NCBI GenBank assembly: GCA_012861695.1
Contig: JAAOOA010000633.1
Location: 160,001 to 224,000, forward strand
DNA from: Trematomus loennbergii
Lineage: Eukaryota; Chordata; Actinopteri; Perciformes; Nototheniidae
Reading direction: 5' to 3'
DNA length: 64,000 nt
Positions 13,258-28,554 of this stretch are shown here, piece after piece. The notes under the pieces were generated by a model. That model was not told the origin of the DNA, searched no databases, and saw only the letters and a list, made by a program, of their open reading frames with translations. Within the stretch, counting starts at the first letter, position 1; each line of letters opens with the position of its first letter. A program made the translations under genes and the position numbers.

Positions 13258-13316
13258 CCGGGAGCACCGGGAGCACCGCGAGCACCGGGAGCACCGGGAG
13301 CACCGGGAAACACCGG
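13258..13316. repeat. 9-bp GC-rich tandem repeat in egr-like promoter
   Basis: Six to seven copies of AGCACCGGG with slight variation, between the distal CRE-like site and the CArG box. Confidence 0.8.
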
Positions 13317-13338
13317 AGAGAGAGACTCCCCGCTGTGA

Positions 13339-13356
13339 CCAAATATGGGCTTTCCG
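13339..13356. promoter_or_regulatory. Serum response element: CArG box plus ETS site
   Basis: CCAAATATGG fits the CC(A/T)6GG consensus bound by serum response factor. It is followed after two bases by TTTCCG, an ETS core on the other strand. This CArG/ETS pairing is the known hallmark of immediate-early promoters such as those of EGR genes. It lies about 55 bases upstream of the TATA box. Confidence 0.7.
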
Positions 13357-13379
13357 CTTGGACTGTGTTTGGGGATGTA

Positions 13380-13408
13380 TACGTCACTCATCAGGAGTCT
13401 TTATAAAG
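13380..13408 (+). promoter_or_regulatory. CRE half-site and TATA box of egr-like gene
   Basis: TACGTCA at 13380-13386 and TATAAAG at 13402-13408. Transcription would begin near 13432, giving a 5' UTR of about 360 bases to the ATG at 13793. Confidence 0.6.
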
Positions 13409-13792
13409 CCGCGGAATCCTCCTGCACAAATTCAACACGTGAAAACACACACACACCAGCACCGACACACAAAGACCTATACACACCGACACACAGTTAG
13501 TCTGAATAACATTTAAAACTCTATTTCAAATATGCTTGGAGCTTCACACACACAGCATGCACACACACTTCTTAATAACATTTAAAATCATGGCTATTTC
13601 AAATATGCTTGGAGCTTCACACACACACACACTTAGTCTGAATAACATTTAAAATAATTTTTCAAAAATTCCTGGAGCTTTGGATTTCTCCGGGCACTCC
13701 GAGCAGCAGCAACCCGGGAATAGCGCCTCTTTTTCGTGTTAGGAGTTGACTTTTTCGTCGGTCCGGAGTCGGACCCCTCTCTCTCACGGAGG

Positions 13793-17164
<3,372 letters not shown>

Positions 17165-17640
17165 TAAGAACTGGATACAGCAGAGCGGACAGAAGAACTC
17201 GTGTAAAGACAAACAAAATGACGTCACAGCAGCTGCAGTACCACCGTTCGGCCTCTAGGATCTACTATGGCTCGGATTTTGTAAAGACACTTGAATAAGC
17301 AAACTAAAGATAGTATTGAGTCCCAGAAGCTTTGGACGCTATGGACCTGCTGTGGCTGGGAGGGCTCGGACTTCTGACCTCAGACTGAAGTTTAACCAGA
17401 AACTTTGAAAAATAAACGGTATTTGTTGTTCCCGCAGTGACCACAGGGGGCACTGTTCCTGAAGAAAGACTTGTGTAAAGACACTTGAATAAGCAAAATA
17501 AAGGTAGTATCTTTGGGCCAAAATGACGTCACAGAAGCTGCAGTACCACCGTTTGGCCTCTCGGACGTTTCTGTGGCTTAGGAGGTCTTGGACTTCTGAC
17601 CTCAGACTGAAATTGAACCAAAAACTCTGAAAAATAAATG
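17165..17640. repeat. egr-like 3' region with rearranged local duplications
   Basis: Three blocks occur twice in changed order: AATGACGTCACAG..GCTGCAGTACC (17217, 17521), AAGACACTTGAATAAGCAAA (17284, 17477), and GGACTTCTGACCTCAGACTGA (17368, 17590). AATAAA hexamers near 17411 and 17631 may each end a transcript. Confidence 0.6.
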
Positions 17641-18082
<442 letters not shown>

Positions 18083-18093
18083 ACCAGCTCTGC

Positions 18094-18111
18094 CCAAATA
18101 TGGCATTTCCT
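18094..18111 (-). promoter_or_regulatory. Second CArG/ETS (SRE-like) site
   Basis: CCAAATATGG followed by CATTTCCTG: on the minus strand CAGGAAATG then CCATATTTGG, the classical ETS-CArG order and spacing of a serum response element. It is about 1 kb downstream of the egr-like gene. No target promoter was identified. Confidence 0.4.
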
Positions 18112-18664
18112 GTCTCTGCAGCGGACGTCCTAACACCCAAACAAGGAGCTTCCAGCTGACAGGACGCCTGGAGTGTGTGTGTGTGTGCGTGTATATGAGG
18201 TAATAACTCGGAGGACAGGGCCAGCAGGTTGGACTGGAGTGTGTGTGTGCATTTATATTTTAATTACGTTTTCAGATTGCAAGTAAAACGTAATGAGCTG
18301 ATCAGATTTTGGCCACTTGATTGTCTTGTGTAACCATTAGCCAATCAGCAACCAAGGTACCCGCCCCCCCCTTATCACCTGAATCTCCTCCTAGAGCACC
18401 ATTGAGTTCTTTTTAACCAAATCTCTCTCAGAGGGGCGTGGGGAGGGCTCCTTATTTTCATCTAAAGTAACAGACAGAGAATCAGCACTTTGGAAACAGG
18501 GCTGAAACAGAGGGGATTATGGGTAATGCTGCAATGATCTGTTTGGTGTTTCAGCCAATCAGAGACAGGCTCTGGATATATCTGAGACCTGTGATATATT
18601 GATGAGGAAGAGGAGGATGATACCTTTAACATTAATGGAAGCTGAAACTTCACCTGAGTCAAAA
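18112..18664. other. Intergenic DNA
   Basis: No gene recognised. Short (TG)n near 18172-18190. Nothing else supportable. Confidence 0.35.
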
Positions 18665-19990
18665 CAATGGAGAGGAAATGCAGTCACTAAAAGAGAATGA
18701 CACATTCATCCTGACCAACGTACCTGAAGGTGAGAAAGGGGTAAATGGGTGTATGATGTCAAAAGCAATATTGATGGGTCCGAGAGATACAAGGCACCAT
18801 ATGTAGCCGAGGGATACAGTCAGAAGAGGGGGACAACTATGATGAGACATGTCCACCTCCCGCTAACCTCACCAGTATCAGAGTGTGGATCAGCAGCACA
18901 GGAACATCTGGTTTCACACCAACTGGATGCTAAGACTGCTTCCTACATGCACCAATAGACCGTGAGATGTACATGGAACAGCCAGAAGGTTCCGAGGTCA
19001 AATCCAGTGAAGGTGAAAAGTTGGTGTACGAGCTAGAACAGTCACTATATGAAACATCCTTAAACAGTCAGAACAACATGCTGCATGAGTATCTGAGTGA
19101 ACACGAGTTCCAACAGAACCCTGCTGACCATGGTGTTTACACAAAGGAAACAGAAAACTGGAAGGTGATAATGATATTATTAGTGATGATCATTGCAGCT
19201 AGTGATAACAATGCATTGAGAGTTGTGAAAGAGATGCTCACAGCTACATACAGGATGAAAGGGGAAACTAAAACATTCCTCAAACAGATTCATGTGTAAA
19301 GATGTCACAGAAGAAATATGTGAACATACTTGACAGGTTTAACATGCAGGATTGTAAACCAAGAGCGACACCTTGTGAGCAAAACCTGAACTACACAGAT
19401 GATGCTGTACCGATGGAGGATGTTAGAAAGTACAGAGAGGCAGTAGGTAGCCTGATCTATGGCTGCGTGCACGAGGCCTGAGCCGACAGAAGAGCAAGGG
19501 ACACATGTACTGAGATATCTGAAAGGTACAATGGAAAAGGAACTGTGCTACCGGAGATGTAGCAGTGCAAAACTGGGCTTACACAGCGATGCAGATTGGG
19601 CTGCTGATCTAACGGACAGACGTAGTGTGTCAGGTTATTGTGTTAGCCTTAATGAGAGCGGGCCAACTGTTGCTTTATCCACGTGTGAAGCCGAGTAACT
19701 GGCTCTAGCAGCTACTATGTGCAGGAGTGTATGGACCTAATACTAGAGGGCATCGACCAATGTGAATACACACTACCTAAGATTTACGAAGACAGCCAGG
19801 GGACAATAGCGTTAGCAAAGAATCCTGTTAACAGACGGAGAGCATGTCGACATTAAGCATCGCTTTCTGAGGTCAACTGTGGAAGAGGGAAAACAAGTTT
19901 GGTTTATTGTTGACAGACCAGATGGGGGCAGATGTGATGACAAACCTGCACCAAATAAGCCGCAAATGCTCAAAGGTTTTCTGTTTTCTG
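18665..19990 (+). mobile_element. Degenerate copia-type retrotransposon fragment (RT and RNase H)
   Basis: Scattered frames read like a copia reverse transcriptase and RNase H in the right order: EMQSLKENDTF (about 18675), SNIDGSERYKAPYVAEGYSQ (about 18765), HQLDAKTAS (about 18920), MYMEQPEGSEV (18967), the thumb-like ALRVVKEMLTATYRMK (about 19210), LRYLKGTMEKEL (about 19520), SDADWAADLTDRRSVSGYCV (about 19590), LSTCEAE (about 19675), and IALAKNP (about 19808). Several stops and frame changes, and the YVDD catalytic box near 19170 is not intact. No long terminal repeats, gag or integrase were seen, so only the 3' part of pol remains. Dead element. Confidence 0.8.
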
Positions 19991-20109
19991 ATGTTAGTTG
20001 GTGATTTCCCTCTGAGATACAACTATCAGTAAGATGTTTTGACTTAACAAGATGATGCATTGTCTAAAAACAAGACCCTATATCTCACTGCAGATATACC
20101 GTATAGGCT

Positions 20110-20296
20110 ACCACACAGAGCCGTTGGACCCCCCAGAGCGCTCCGTTCCCAGATCTATCCACCTTTGGACCCGTTGTCGTTTGCAGGGTCCGTTTCTATC
20201 GTTTCGTTACGGCGTCGTGTGGCAAAAAGGGCTATACGCAAGAGAAATATGCGGATACAACCCGTTTTCGTTCCCGTGGGGCCGGGGCCTTACTTA
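20110..20296. mobile_element. Terminal fragment of a dispersed TIR element
   Basis: Matches the left 180 bases of the element at 54539-55559 in reverse orientation, with many substitutions. Shared landmarks are GGACCCCCCAGAGCGCTC, ATCTATCCACCTTTGGACCC and GCATATTTCTC. It ends with GGGGCCGGGGCCT, the same terminus. Confidence 0.7.
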
Positions 20297-20555
20297 AAAG
20301 AAGACCGTTTAAGTCATTTATACTGTTGTAGAGCGATGATGGGAGTCGGAGGCGGCGTGTTAAGTATGGAACTCCACACTTTATTTTCCATTAGGTTTAC
20401 AGAGGAAATAATAACTTGCTACCTGCTACTGTCAAGCTAGAATGATAACCACAACAAGGTACACTCTCTGACAGGTCCGTGGTGCAACACACACTATATA
20501 CCACGGTGAATTATGTCCCGTAATGTTCCACCACACTGTATAACATCTTGCCCAA
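20297..20555. other. Intergenic DNA
   Basis: No feature recognised. Confidence 0.3.
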
Positions 20556-20768
20556 CACTGCAGGAGAGACATTAAATACTAATACAACCTCAACGTCAGC
20601 AGGAGAGACACTAAATACTAATACAACCTCAACATCAGCAGGAGAAACACTAAATACTAATACAACCTCAACGTCAGCAGGAGAGACACTAAATACTAAT
20701 ACAACCTCAACGTCAGCAGGAGAGACACTAAATATTAATACAACCTCAACATCAGCAGGAGAGGCTCT
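20556..20768. repeat. 39-bp minisatellite (about 5.5 copies)
   Basis: Unit begins CATCAGCAGGAGAGACACTA followed by AATACTAATACAACCTCAA. Because 39 is a multiple of three, one frame shows a 13-residue repeat (SAGETLNTNTTST). I regard this as a by-product, not a protein. The unit is a shortened relative of the 57-bp unit at 41.5-45.4 kb. Confidence 0.9.
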
Positions 20769-21520
20769 TCGTGTGATTTCATTTTCATATAGTTTGTGTT
20801 TCATTTTTATTTAATGGTATTTTACCTTACTGCACTTTAGTGACATTGCAATCAATTATTTCCAAGCATCTGATAAAATGAGAGATAATGACGTTGTAAT
20901 GTAATATTATATTTTAACTGTAGGCCTACTATGTATTATTGTATTGACCTGTACTTAAATCATGTTTTATAATAGTTTGTGTGATGGAGACGATGCAATG
21001 TGTTGAGTGTTTATTGATTGTTGTTTACCTGCCTAAAGACTGCAGATGGAAATGAGTTATTAGCTCTAATCTGGCATAATCCATCTCTTCTCTTTCTGAG
21101 ATGAATGTATTTGTCTGCATGGTCCTTATAAATACATAATAACAACTGCAGGTGGCTGAGACGCAGCATCGTGTCTGCACACTGCCCTGAAACACACCGA
21201 AGAAGAAGAGTCGGGAGGAGCAGCTCTCACCTGTACACGTGGCTTATTCTAAATTCCCTTTCCACGGGAATCTGAGTTTTAACTTCCAAACTAAACTTTC
21301 TTCAGACTCTTTCCAGCAGCAGGTGAGTTTTAGGCACTTTTAAAAAGCTTTTCAGTAACTATTGTGATGCTAATTGGCTCTATTGGCATGTTAGCATCAC
21401 GAGCTAGCACGTGTTGCGGTGGAAACGGAACCTCTGCAATTAGGAGTCCGGTCACGTCGTCCGCTCAACAGAACACGTGTTTCTTTAGTATAGTGCGTTA
21501 TGACAATAATAATAGCTTAT
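20769..21520. other. Intergenic DNA before the tRNA cluster
   Basis: No gene recognised. Sequence is AT-rich to 21120 and then moderately GC-richer. Confidence 0.35.
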
Positions 21521-21934
21521 TTACCGGTTTTTATTACATGTTTTAGCCTGGGTTTGAACGGCAGTTGTATTTAAGGCTAAACTTAAGTTTGACCGTTAAT
21601 TCTCTACGGGTGTGATATAGTTTTGGCCACAAGCGGGATTTGGGGGGCGCTGTTCCCCCGTTTGGGCAGAATAAAGGAGACCCCGTTTTCATGTAGCAGC
21701 AGCAGAATACACTGATTACTGAATAAAGATAACTGATAACTGAGTAGAGATGTATCGTTTCTTCAGCAGGTAAGTTTTTTTAACTTTTTAAAAACTTTTC
21801 AGCAGCTGTTGAGTCGCTTATAGGCTCCGTTATCGTGTTAGGCATCAGCAGTTCGCTGGTGTTGCGGCGAGAACTGATGCCGTGTTATTATGTGAGCAAA
21901 TAAATTGCCTGGTCACGTGATCTGCTCATCATCA

Positions 21935-22007
21935 GTTTCCGTAGTGTAGTGGTTATCACGTTCGCCTCACACGCGAAAGGTCCCCGGTTCGAAACCGGGC
22001 GGAAACA
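21935..22007 (+). tRNA. tRNA-Val (CAC), copy 1
   Basis: A 73-base cloverleaf beginning GTTTCCG and ending CGGAAAC-A, anticodon loop CTCACAC (anticodon CAC), T arm CCCGG-TTCGAAA-CCGGG. Perfect A and B boxes. Identical to the copy at 23374-23446. Confidence 0.95.
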
Positions 22008-22387
22008 TGTTTATGGTAAAGTAAGCGTTTTGTAAGAATTTATAGAGAAATGATCTTCACTTAAAACTCCACTAATATAAGATTATGGAGGACGGAACAT
22101 TACATAAGTGTACATTTTAATAAATACAGAAATACATAATTATATATTCAAATGATTACATTCATACATAAAATGATAAATATATATATGGAAATAAATA
22201 AAAGTTGAGAATAAAATACACATTTATGTTTGTTTTGTAAACATTTATAGAGACATTATCTTCACTTCGTCTGTTTCCGTACTGCTGCTCAGTCTTACTT
22301 ATAAAGACGTTTTTTAAGCAGTTTTTTAGGTTATATTTTCTGAACTTGTTAAGCTGAAGCGCTCTCCTTTTCAATATTTCTGTAATT

Positions 22388-22431
22388 GCTTTCTCCTGAA
22401 CTGGCACAGGTTCGAAACCGCGCGGAAACTG
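22388..22431 (+). pseudogene. tRNA-Val 3' half remnant
   Basis: GGTTCGAAACCGCGCGGAAAC at 22409-22429 is the T arm and 3' acceptor of tRNA-Val with one change (CCGCG for CCGGG), while the 5' half has degenerated beyond recognition. It lies between the two intact copies and marks a third duplication. Confidence 0.75.
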
Positions 22432-23373
22432 GGTTTTAAAGTATTTTTTGTAAATCAGGAATATATATATATATATATATATTACAAATACGGTACAGAA
22501 ATATAAGTTTAATGACTTTAGAAAGAGCAGTACTAAGTGAAAATAACTTGCTTACAGCTTATTTACGGGTATTTATAACATGTTTCATCCCTTAACTTTT
22601 ACCGTTCATTCTCTATGGTAGTTCTTATCACTACGGGTGTCATATATATTTGGCCACAAGCGTGAATTGGGAGGCGCTGTTTCCCCGTTTGGCAGAATAA
22701 AGGAGACGCTGTTTTCAGCAGAATAAAGATCACGGTTTATTACTAGTTATTGATCACTGATTATTTATTACTGATTACAAAGTAATGATTTAAGATAACT
22801 GCTTATTGATTGCAGAATTTACAGATTACTGGTTATTGATGACAGAATACTGATTTATGGTTATTGGTGACTGGTTATTGATTACAGAATACTGGTTATT
22901 GATTACAGATTACTTATTGCTGATTACAGAATACTTCTTACTACTTATTGATTACTAGTTATTGATAACAGAATACTGATGACTGGTTATTGAGTACAGA
23001 TGACTTGGCCGATTGCAGAATACTCTTTACTAGTAATTGACTACAGAATATTGATTACTGGTTATTGATTACAGATTACTTATAGCTGATTGCAGAAAAC
23101 AGATTATTTATTACTGATTACAGATTTCAAATAGCTGATGTTTACTGGTTATAGGTTAGCAGCTCAGCAGCTAAACACTATGAAATCCATGTAAGCTTAA
23201 TTTTTCTTTGACATTTATAAATCTTTTATCTTCGCTTAGCAGGAACGGAGCAATACTTCCCACTTTCTGTGTTGGTTTGTGATCCTGATGTCTATCTATT
23301 CATATCTTTCCTGCTGTAACCTACGTACAGTATACGTGTTAAATTTGGTTGTTTCATTGCTCGTCATATGTAA

Positions 23374-23446
23374 GTTTCCGTAGTGTAGTGGTTATCACGT
23401 TCGCCTCACACGCGAAAGGTCCCCGGTTCGAAACCGGGCGGAAACA
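23374..23446 (+). tRNA. tRNA-Val (CAC), copy 2
   Basis: Same 73 bases as copy 1. A TTTT terminator follows at 23449-23452. Confidence 0.95.
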
Positions 23447-23664
23447 CATTTTGTTTAGTTGAAACTGATTAAAAGAGTTAAAATATGTTTTTTTGCTTTA
23501 TTACGAAAGACATTTACAACATTAACATTATGCCATTTGATAATTAACTTCCAAATGTCTTTATTTGTTTCCTGGTTGTGCTTTGTCTGTAAACAGTGCC
23601 ACTCATGCATAGACTTCCATGTAATGGTATAAGAAGGTACTGCAACAGATGACATTCATACCAG

Positions 23665-23736
23665 TCCTCGTTAGTATAGTGGTCAGTATCCCCGCCTGTC
23701 ACGCGGGAGACCGGGGTTCAATTCCCCGACGGGGAG
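23665..23736 (+). tRNA. tRNA-Asp (GTC)
   Basis: A 72-base cloverleaf: acceptor TCCTCGT/ACGGGGA, anticodon stem CCCGC/GCGGG with loop CTGTCAC (anticodon GTC), T arm CGGGG/CCCCG with loop TTCAATT. The T loop has A where G is usual, a mild B-box change. A run of T residues at 23746-23752 is the terminator. Confidence 0.93.
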
Positions 23737-24245
23737 GTATACACTTTTTTTCCCTCACATTTATAATGTTCTGTTCATCTATTGGTCCCACGGAGCTTCC
23801 CACAGGGTCAGATCACTTATATATATTTAAAAAATAGCGAATTATAAAAATATCCAAATGTTGCTATACGAAAGCTTAAAGGTCCTTAAAGGTCTGTAAT
23901 GTATACGCAATACGAGAAATCACATAATTATCCATGAATAAGTAGAAAAATAGGAATAAAATGAATACTGAAATAAGACAATCCTGAATTAGACGTTTAC
24001 ATTTGTCTTTAGATGAAGATATACATATGGAGCTGACTAGATAATGCATAAATACATTAAACAGGACACGGATAATAAGAAACAGTCTTGTAAAACTTCG
24101 GCATATATTTATTTATTTTAATGAGCTGAGAACTCATAAATTACGGTGAACAAAGATGAGAAATACATTTAGTAAATCTGTATTAATCCAGTCAGCTGCT
24201 GGGGCTTTGGCAAAATTCACAAGGTGTGGCGCTCTCGTGTTGCTT
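23737..24245. other. AT-rich intergenic DNA
   Basis: No gene recognised. Confidence 0.3.
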
Positions 24246-24531
24246 AACCTGTTAAGCACCAAGCCTGTTTTTCATGTTTCAGGCTCGAAAATGACATGCC
24301 CAAAACAAATGACTACAACTTAACTTCTAAAAGGGTTATATGAATCATTTCTTTTATCAAAGCAAGGTTACATCTGTGAGTTGGATGTAGAAGTGTCAGA
24401 ATCAATATAAATGTTTTTTATTTTAAAGAAAATTCAGATTTTACATAGTAAAAAAACTGTAAATTATAGTGTCCGTCCAAAAATTATTTTTTACAGATAG
24501 TGAAAACTACCCTTGGATGATGGGTTAGTAG
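24246..24531. mobile_element. Dispersed repeat, left part (split by insertion)
   Basis: Starts AACCTGTTAAGCACCAAGCC and is matched, inverted and diverged, by 45740-46022. The match stops at 24531 and resumes at 27847, so a later insertion split this copy. Confidence 0.75.
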
Positions 24532-27500
24532 CAAGCGGCAAACTCTGGGGAAGAGCCGGGACGCCAATACGGAAGTGCCACAAACTGCAGTTCATATATT
24601 GGCCGATAGGCGCTGACTGCAGAAAGGAGCAATTTCCATAGACCCCCATGTTAAAATGCCCAATTTCACAGCTAAAAAAACATGTTTCTACCCTGGATCC
24701 AATAAATATTATTATGATATAGTTAGATTCCACCTTCATGATTATGATCTGTGAGTGAATTGTTTTCTAACATGACCCTTTTATTTATATTAGGTCTTAA
24801 AGTTTTTGCATAAATTAGGGCGTGGTCACATTGAGTGACAGCTCTGTCAAGTGACTGCTGCTGTTAGCTTCTTGTCTCTCTGCTAGCTGCTCCGTGAAGC
24901 TACAGGGACTCTGCCTGTCAGTTCATCCAGGGAACACAACTTGACCCCGGCCGTGTTTGTTTGTTCTTCATGCTTATATATCGGACTATTGTGACTCGCT
25001 CTGCGGTTAAAACAGACGGTGCATGAATGCCGTTTTGCGGTAAGTGAAATTCGAGTACTTTATTTATGTGTTTATGATTTAATCAGCTACGTAATGAATG
25101 TTAAGGCTTGGGTTAGCGTGTAAGCGAGTGGTAGCTACATCGGTGCTAACGATGCTAATCGTAGCCTCCAAGTTAACTTAAAACCATAGACTGTATATAT
25201 AAAGGTTAAAACGAAATAGACAAGTGTTAAGCGTTAAGTGGATAATACTGTAGAACAAAAGGCTTCTGTTTGAGGTTGATAAAATAAGGTCATCCTTGTA
25301 ACTTAGAGAGATATTTTATTATGTAGGTAGGAACTGTATGCATCGCTAAGGTTAATTTAAATTGGCTATGCTCAAGTATGTAGACAAGCTAACGTCGAAG
25401 TAGTGTATGTGAAATCAACCTCACAATAAGATGTGTGTATATTACAATTATTAATGTCATATTTCAAGATGATTACTTAGATATTACAATATGGTTGGTT
25501 GAGCTGGAGTTCATTATTGAGCTTACACGTTAACGTCACAGTCATCTGAAGAACGAACCCAAACCTTGTTGTTTTTATTAATTGCATTACCAAATTGGTA
25601 TCAAATAAACAGTAAGCATTGGTAACACAACTTCCAAAGTTACAGTAAAATAAAAAGGACCCTGACTCGGACAATACACAATCCAACATGTTCAACAGAA
25701 GAGAATAAGTTATATTGTTTGTACACATGGTTCTTTACATATATATCTGTTTGTTTAAAGTGTCCAGGTGATGCAGACAGGCTGGACCAGAGAGTGAGAG
25801 ACAGAACTGGACTCCTCACAGCAGTGAACTTCAGCACAGGTACAAATACTTTTTTTCATACTGTACAAAGAATCAAGAAAGATATTGGTTTAAATAAATG
25901 AAGTATTGACTTTAATACACTGATATACATTCCATTAAACAATACTAAATACTAGATCACCTACACATCAGTGAAGTTGAGGGTTTTTTCCATGCAAAGG
26001 GTTACATTTAGATGTTAACAAGCAATATGACTGTCAGCTTTCTAATTTAAGGTATTGAAGGCAAAGCTTTAGTGACAACTGCTATTTATCTCTCAATATT
26101 GTCTGTAAAAACGTGGTAAAAGTTATTCTTTCAGTGAGACAACAGAGCAAGCTTCTACAGTTGCACTAAGTTTTGATAACAGTTAAATATTATTTTGATA
26201 ATAAAATATATTTCAATGTTGATGAATTCATACTGTTCATTCATAATCTGATTGTCTTTGTAGCTCACTGTTGAAATAAAAAAAAACATTACAATTACAA
26301 AATAATTATATCTACAGCCCCTAAACACAACACACCTCTTTCATAAATAACACACTTGTTCTGCAATAATATGTTTTATGTTTCCTGTAATTTTTGTTAG
26401 GAAAGGACATGCCTGAAAGACACGACTCAGCATTTTTCTTCTCTGAGGGTCAAGAAGAACATCCAAGAGGAAAATTAAAAGCTGATGTTATGAGATTTAA
26501 GACCAGTACAGGACATTCACTAAGAAACTACTTTTATTGTGAAAACAAGTCAGCTGATCGAATGCACCTATTTCCACATCTACACTCCATCAGCTGATTA
26601 TTTCTATTTGCCTCACTTTATGAGCTTCACAACATGTACCTTGTACAACGCAAATAAATGGGGCCAATCTTCAGTCAGATGTGAATGTGTAATCTAACAT
26701 TTTCAGTAAGAATAATGGACAAAAGGAGTGCAAATACAAATTCAATTTATTGAAATGTGAACCAAAAGTTAATCAAACATGTTTTAAAAAAAAGCACATA
26801 TGGACAGAAGGTGTAAACCTATTAAATGTATAAGTAAACACATTTAGTCAAATAAAGTGACAGACTAGGCCTGTGCAGTGGTATCAGCTATGCCCAGCAT
26901 GGGCTCCTCCATCAGGCCTGGTCCTCCTCGCAGAGGAAAGACCCTCAGTCCTCTCCAAACCAACAGACAGGACGTCCATCACACGGAGGTTTCTCCCTGA
27001 AGTCTCTGCAGCTCTCTGGACACCACGCTGTCTCAATCCGTCCACACTGAATATGAGAGGGGAAAATGAAAATAATAAATGCTTTAGACAATAAGAAATA
27101 TAAAGTTGACTGTTGAGTTGCTCAGTTTTTTTAGATTGTCAATACTATTACTGTATAACTAATATCTCAGGTTAAGAGGCACCTTCAAATAAAGATTGGT
27201 CTTTAAATACATTTTGTCTTTTGAATTGTTTGTCTAAAGTCAAGGATCTAGAACTGGTACTTATAGTTTTAATGATACAGTCTGGTTATAATGCTGTTTG
27301 GAGGAGGCCTCACAGGTAAGAGCACTAACTAGCTACCATCACATGTACTGTACCTTAGCTTAACTTAAATGTATTAAACGTATAATTAAGTGATAGCAAA
27401 ATATAAATAACTAATGTCATGCAAACATATTATATTTGCTTGATTCCAGTGTTGCATTTAGCACATTGCATACAAACGTTAAGGGATTTTAAGATTCTGA

Positions 27501-27846
27501 AGTATTATGCTAAAAACTCAATAACTTAGATTATTATTTATAGTTTTGCTGAATAGTTCATGTCCGCTTACCTTAGAAACGTAAAATGTGACGGCAGTGT
27601 GCAGATGGGGAGCATGTTAGCTTAGCTTCTTAGCTTGAGCTAGCTCTGTTACTTCCAGCTGGAGGCAGCAGGTCCCGCCTCGGCTCCGCCTCTTTGCCCT
27701 TATTTGGAGCAGGCGGGAGTTAGACTCTGACGTCACTGTCGAGCCGTTAGTGGCCGACTCCGCCTACTAAGGGCTTCTCGGCAACTCTGCAGAATCCTAT
27801 GGGTGACGTCACGGACCCTACGTCCATTTATATATACAGTCTATGT
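24532..27846. mobile_element. 3.3 kb insertion with 8-bp target-site duplication
   Basis: Flanked by GTTAGTAG at 24524-24531 and 27847-27854. The uninterrupted homologue at 45.7 kb (inverted) confirms the insertion point. No clear terminal inverted repeats. It contains exon-like segments with consensus-like splice signals: donor GCG|GTAAGT at 25040, a segment 25762-25838 (CPGDADRLDQRVRDRTGLLT), and a segment from 26400 (GKDMPERHDSAFFFSEGQEE). I cannot assign these. The right end has CCTACGTCCATTTATATATA + CAGTC, a phrase also seen at other repeat edges. It may be a DNA transposon with a spliced transcript, or a composite of several elements. Confidence 0.55.
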
Positions 27847-28020
27847 GTTAGTAGACTAAAAGCTTTAGGAATCCAAAGTACAACATATAATAAGTACCCT
27901 GTATCAAGATTGATGCAAAACAAGTGACATTTGACCTTTTAGAGAGGTTTAGCCAAAACCACCCCACCTCTGAGGTGATTTGGGTGAAAATGTTTTTTTT
28001 TCATATCTCTGGCCCCCCTT
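27847..28020. mobile_element. Dispersed repeat, right part
   Basis: Continues the repeat interrupted at 24531. Matches 45620-45740 inverted (CCTGTATCAAGATTGATGCA, AAACAAGTGACATTTG). Confidence 0.7.
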
Positions 28021-28554
28021 GGTCGATGTGATGGTTGACACCTCTTTCTGACCGTTAGAGTCAATAGAATCGAAGGGGGAGGCCCACATACACACTCGTT
28101 GTGAAGAGAAGAGGTGGGGGCTGCGCGCATGTACATTTGCAGCAGAGTGGACCTATCTCTAGCTCTGACATTTGGAAACGAAAAAGCAGTTTTATTGCTT
28201 ATGGATTATCAGAAATCTTTTCAAAGAGGACACAGACACATTGGATGAACCTATGGATTAACTGCAGCATCGTTTTTTTTATCGTTTTAATGCCATTGAA
28301 GACTAGTTTTGACCAAGGTAAGCCTTTCTAGCTACCTAGCTCCACATGTTATGATGTACGCTTTCGTTTATAGCGTCGCAAATGTTTATCACTGAGTGTT
28401 GAAGAGGGCACCACTAGATTCTGTGTCTCCAGGACACCAAAAACGAGTGGTTGGCTGTGCATCTAGGATAAGTAATAAGGGAGTTATTGTGAGTTTAAGT
28501 GCCGTTTTAGGTTAAATTTTTCGCTTGTGGATAATTCAGAGGCTGAGTGTTAGT
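28021..28554. other. Non-coding DNA, possible transposon continuation
   Basis: No gene recognised. A splice-donor-like GACCAAGGTAAGCC occurs near 28312-28325, and may belong to a transposon transcript. Confidence 0.3.

Larger units (their letters stand above)
21521..23150. repeat. Tandemly duplicated tRNA-locus blocks
   Basis: The stretch from about 21521 (TTATTTACCGGTTTTTATTACATG) to 21760 reappears diverged at about 22559-22740. Both include TGGCCACAAGCG and CAGAATAAAGGAGAC. A tRNA-Val lies 3' of each block. In the second block a degenerate ~20-25 bp repeat (TTACTGGTTATTGATTACAG) has grown to ~420 bp (22728-23150). A third, older block lies around 22210-22430 and ends in a tRNA-Val remnant. 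Confidence 0.7.

Noticed and set aside
13736..13792. Upstream start of the egr-like protein at a GTG codon
   Set aside because: Vertebrate genes rarely start at GTG and the EGR-like similarity begins at the ATG at 13793.
18749..19698. A host gene made of several short frames
   Set aside because: All segments fit copia reverse transcriptase and RNase H in order, with stops between them; a dead retroelement explains them.
20511..20814. SAGETLNTNTTST repeat protein
   Set aside because: Produced by a 39-bp minisatellite related to the 57-bp array; no flanking exon or homology.
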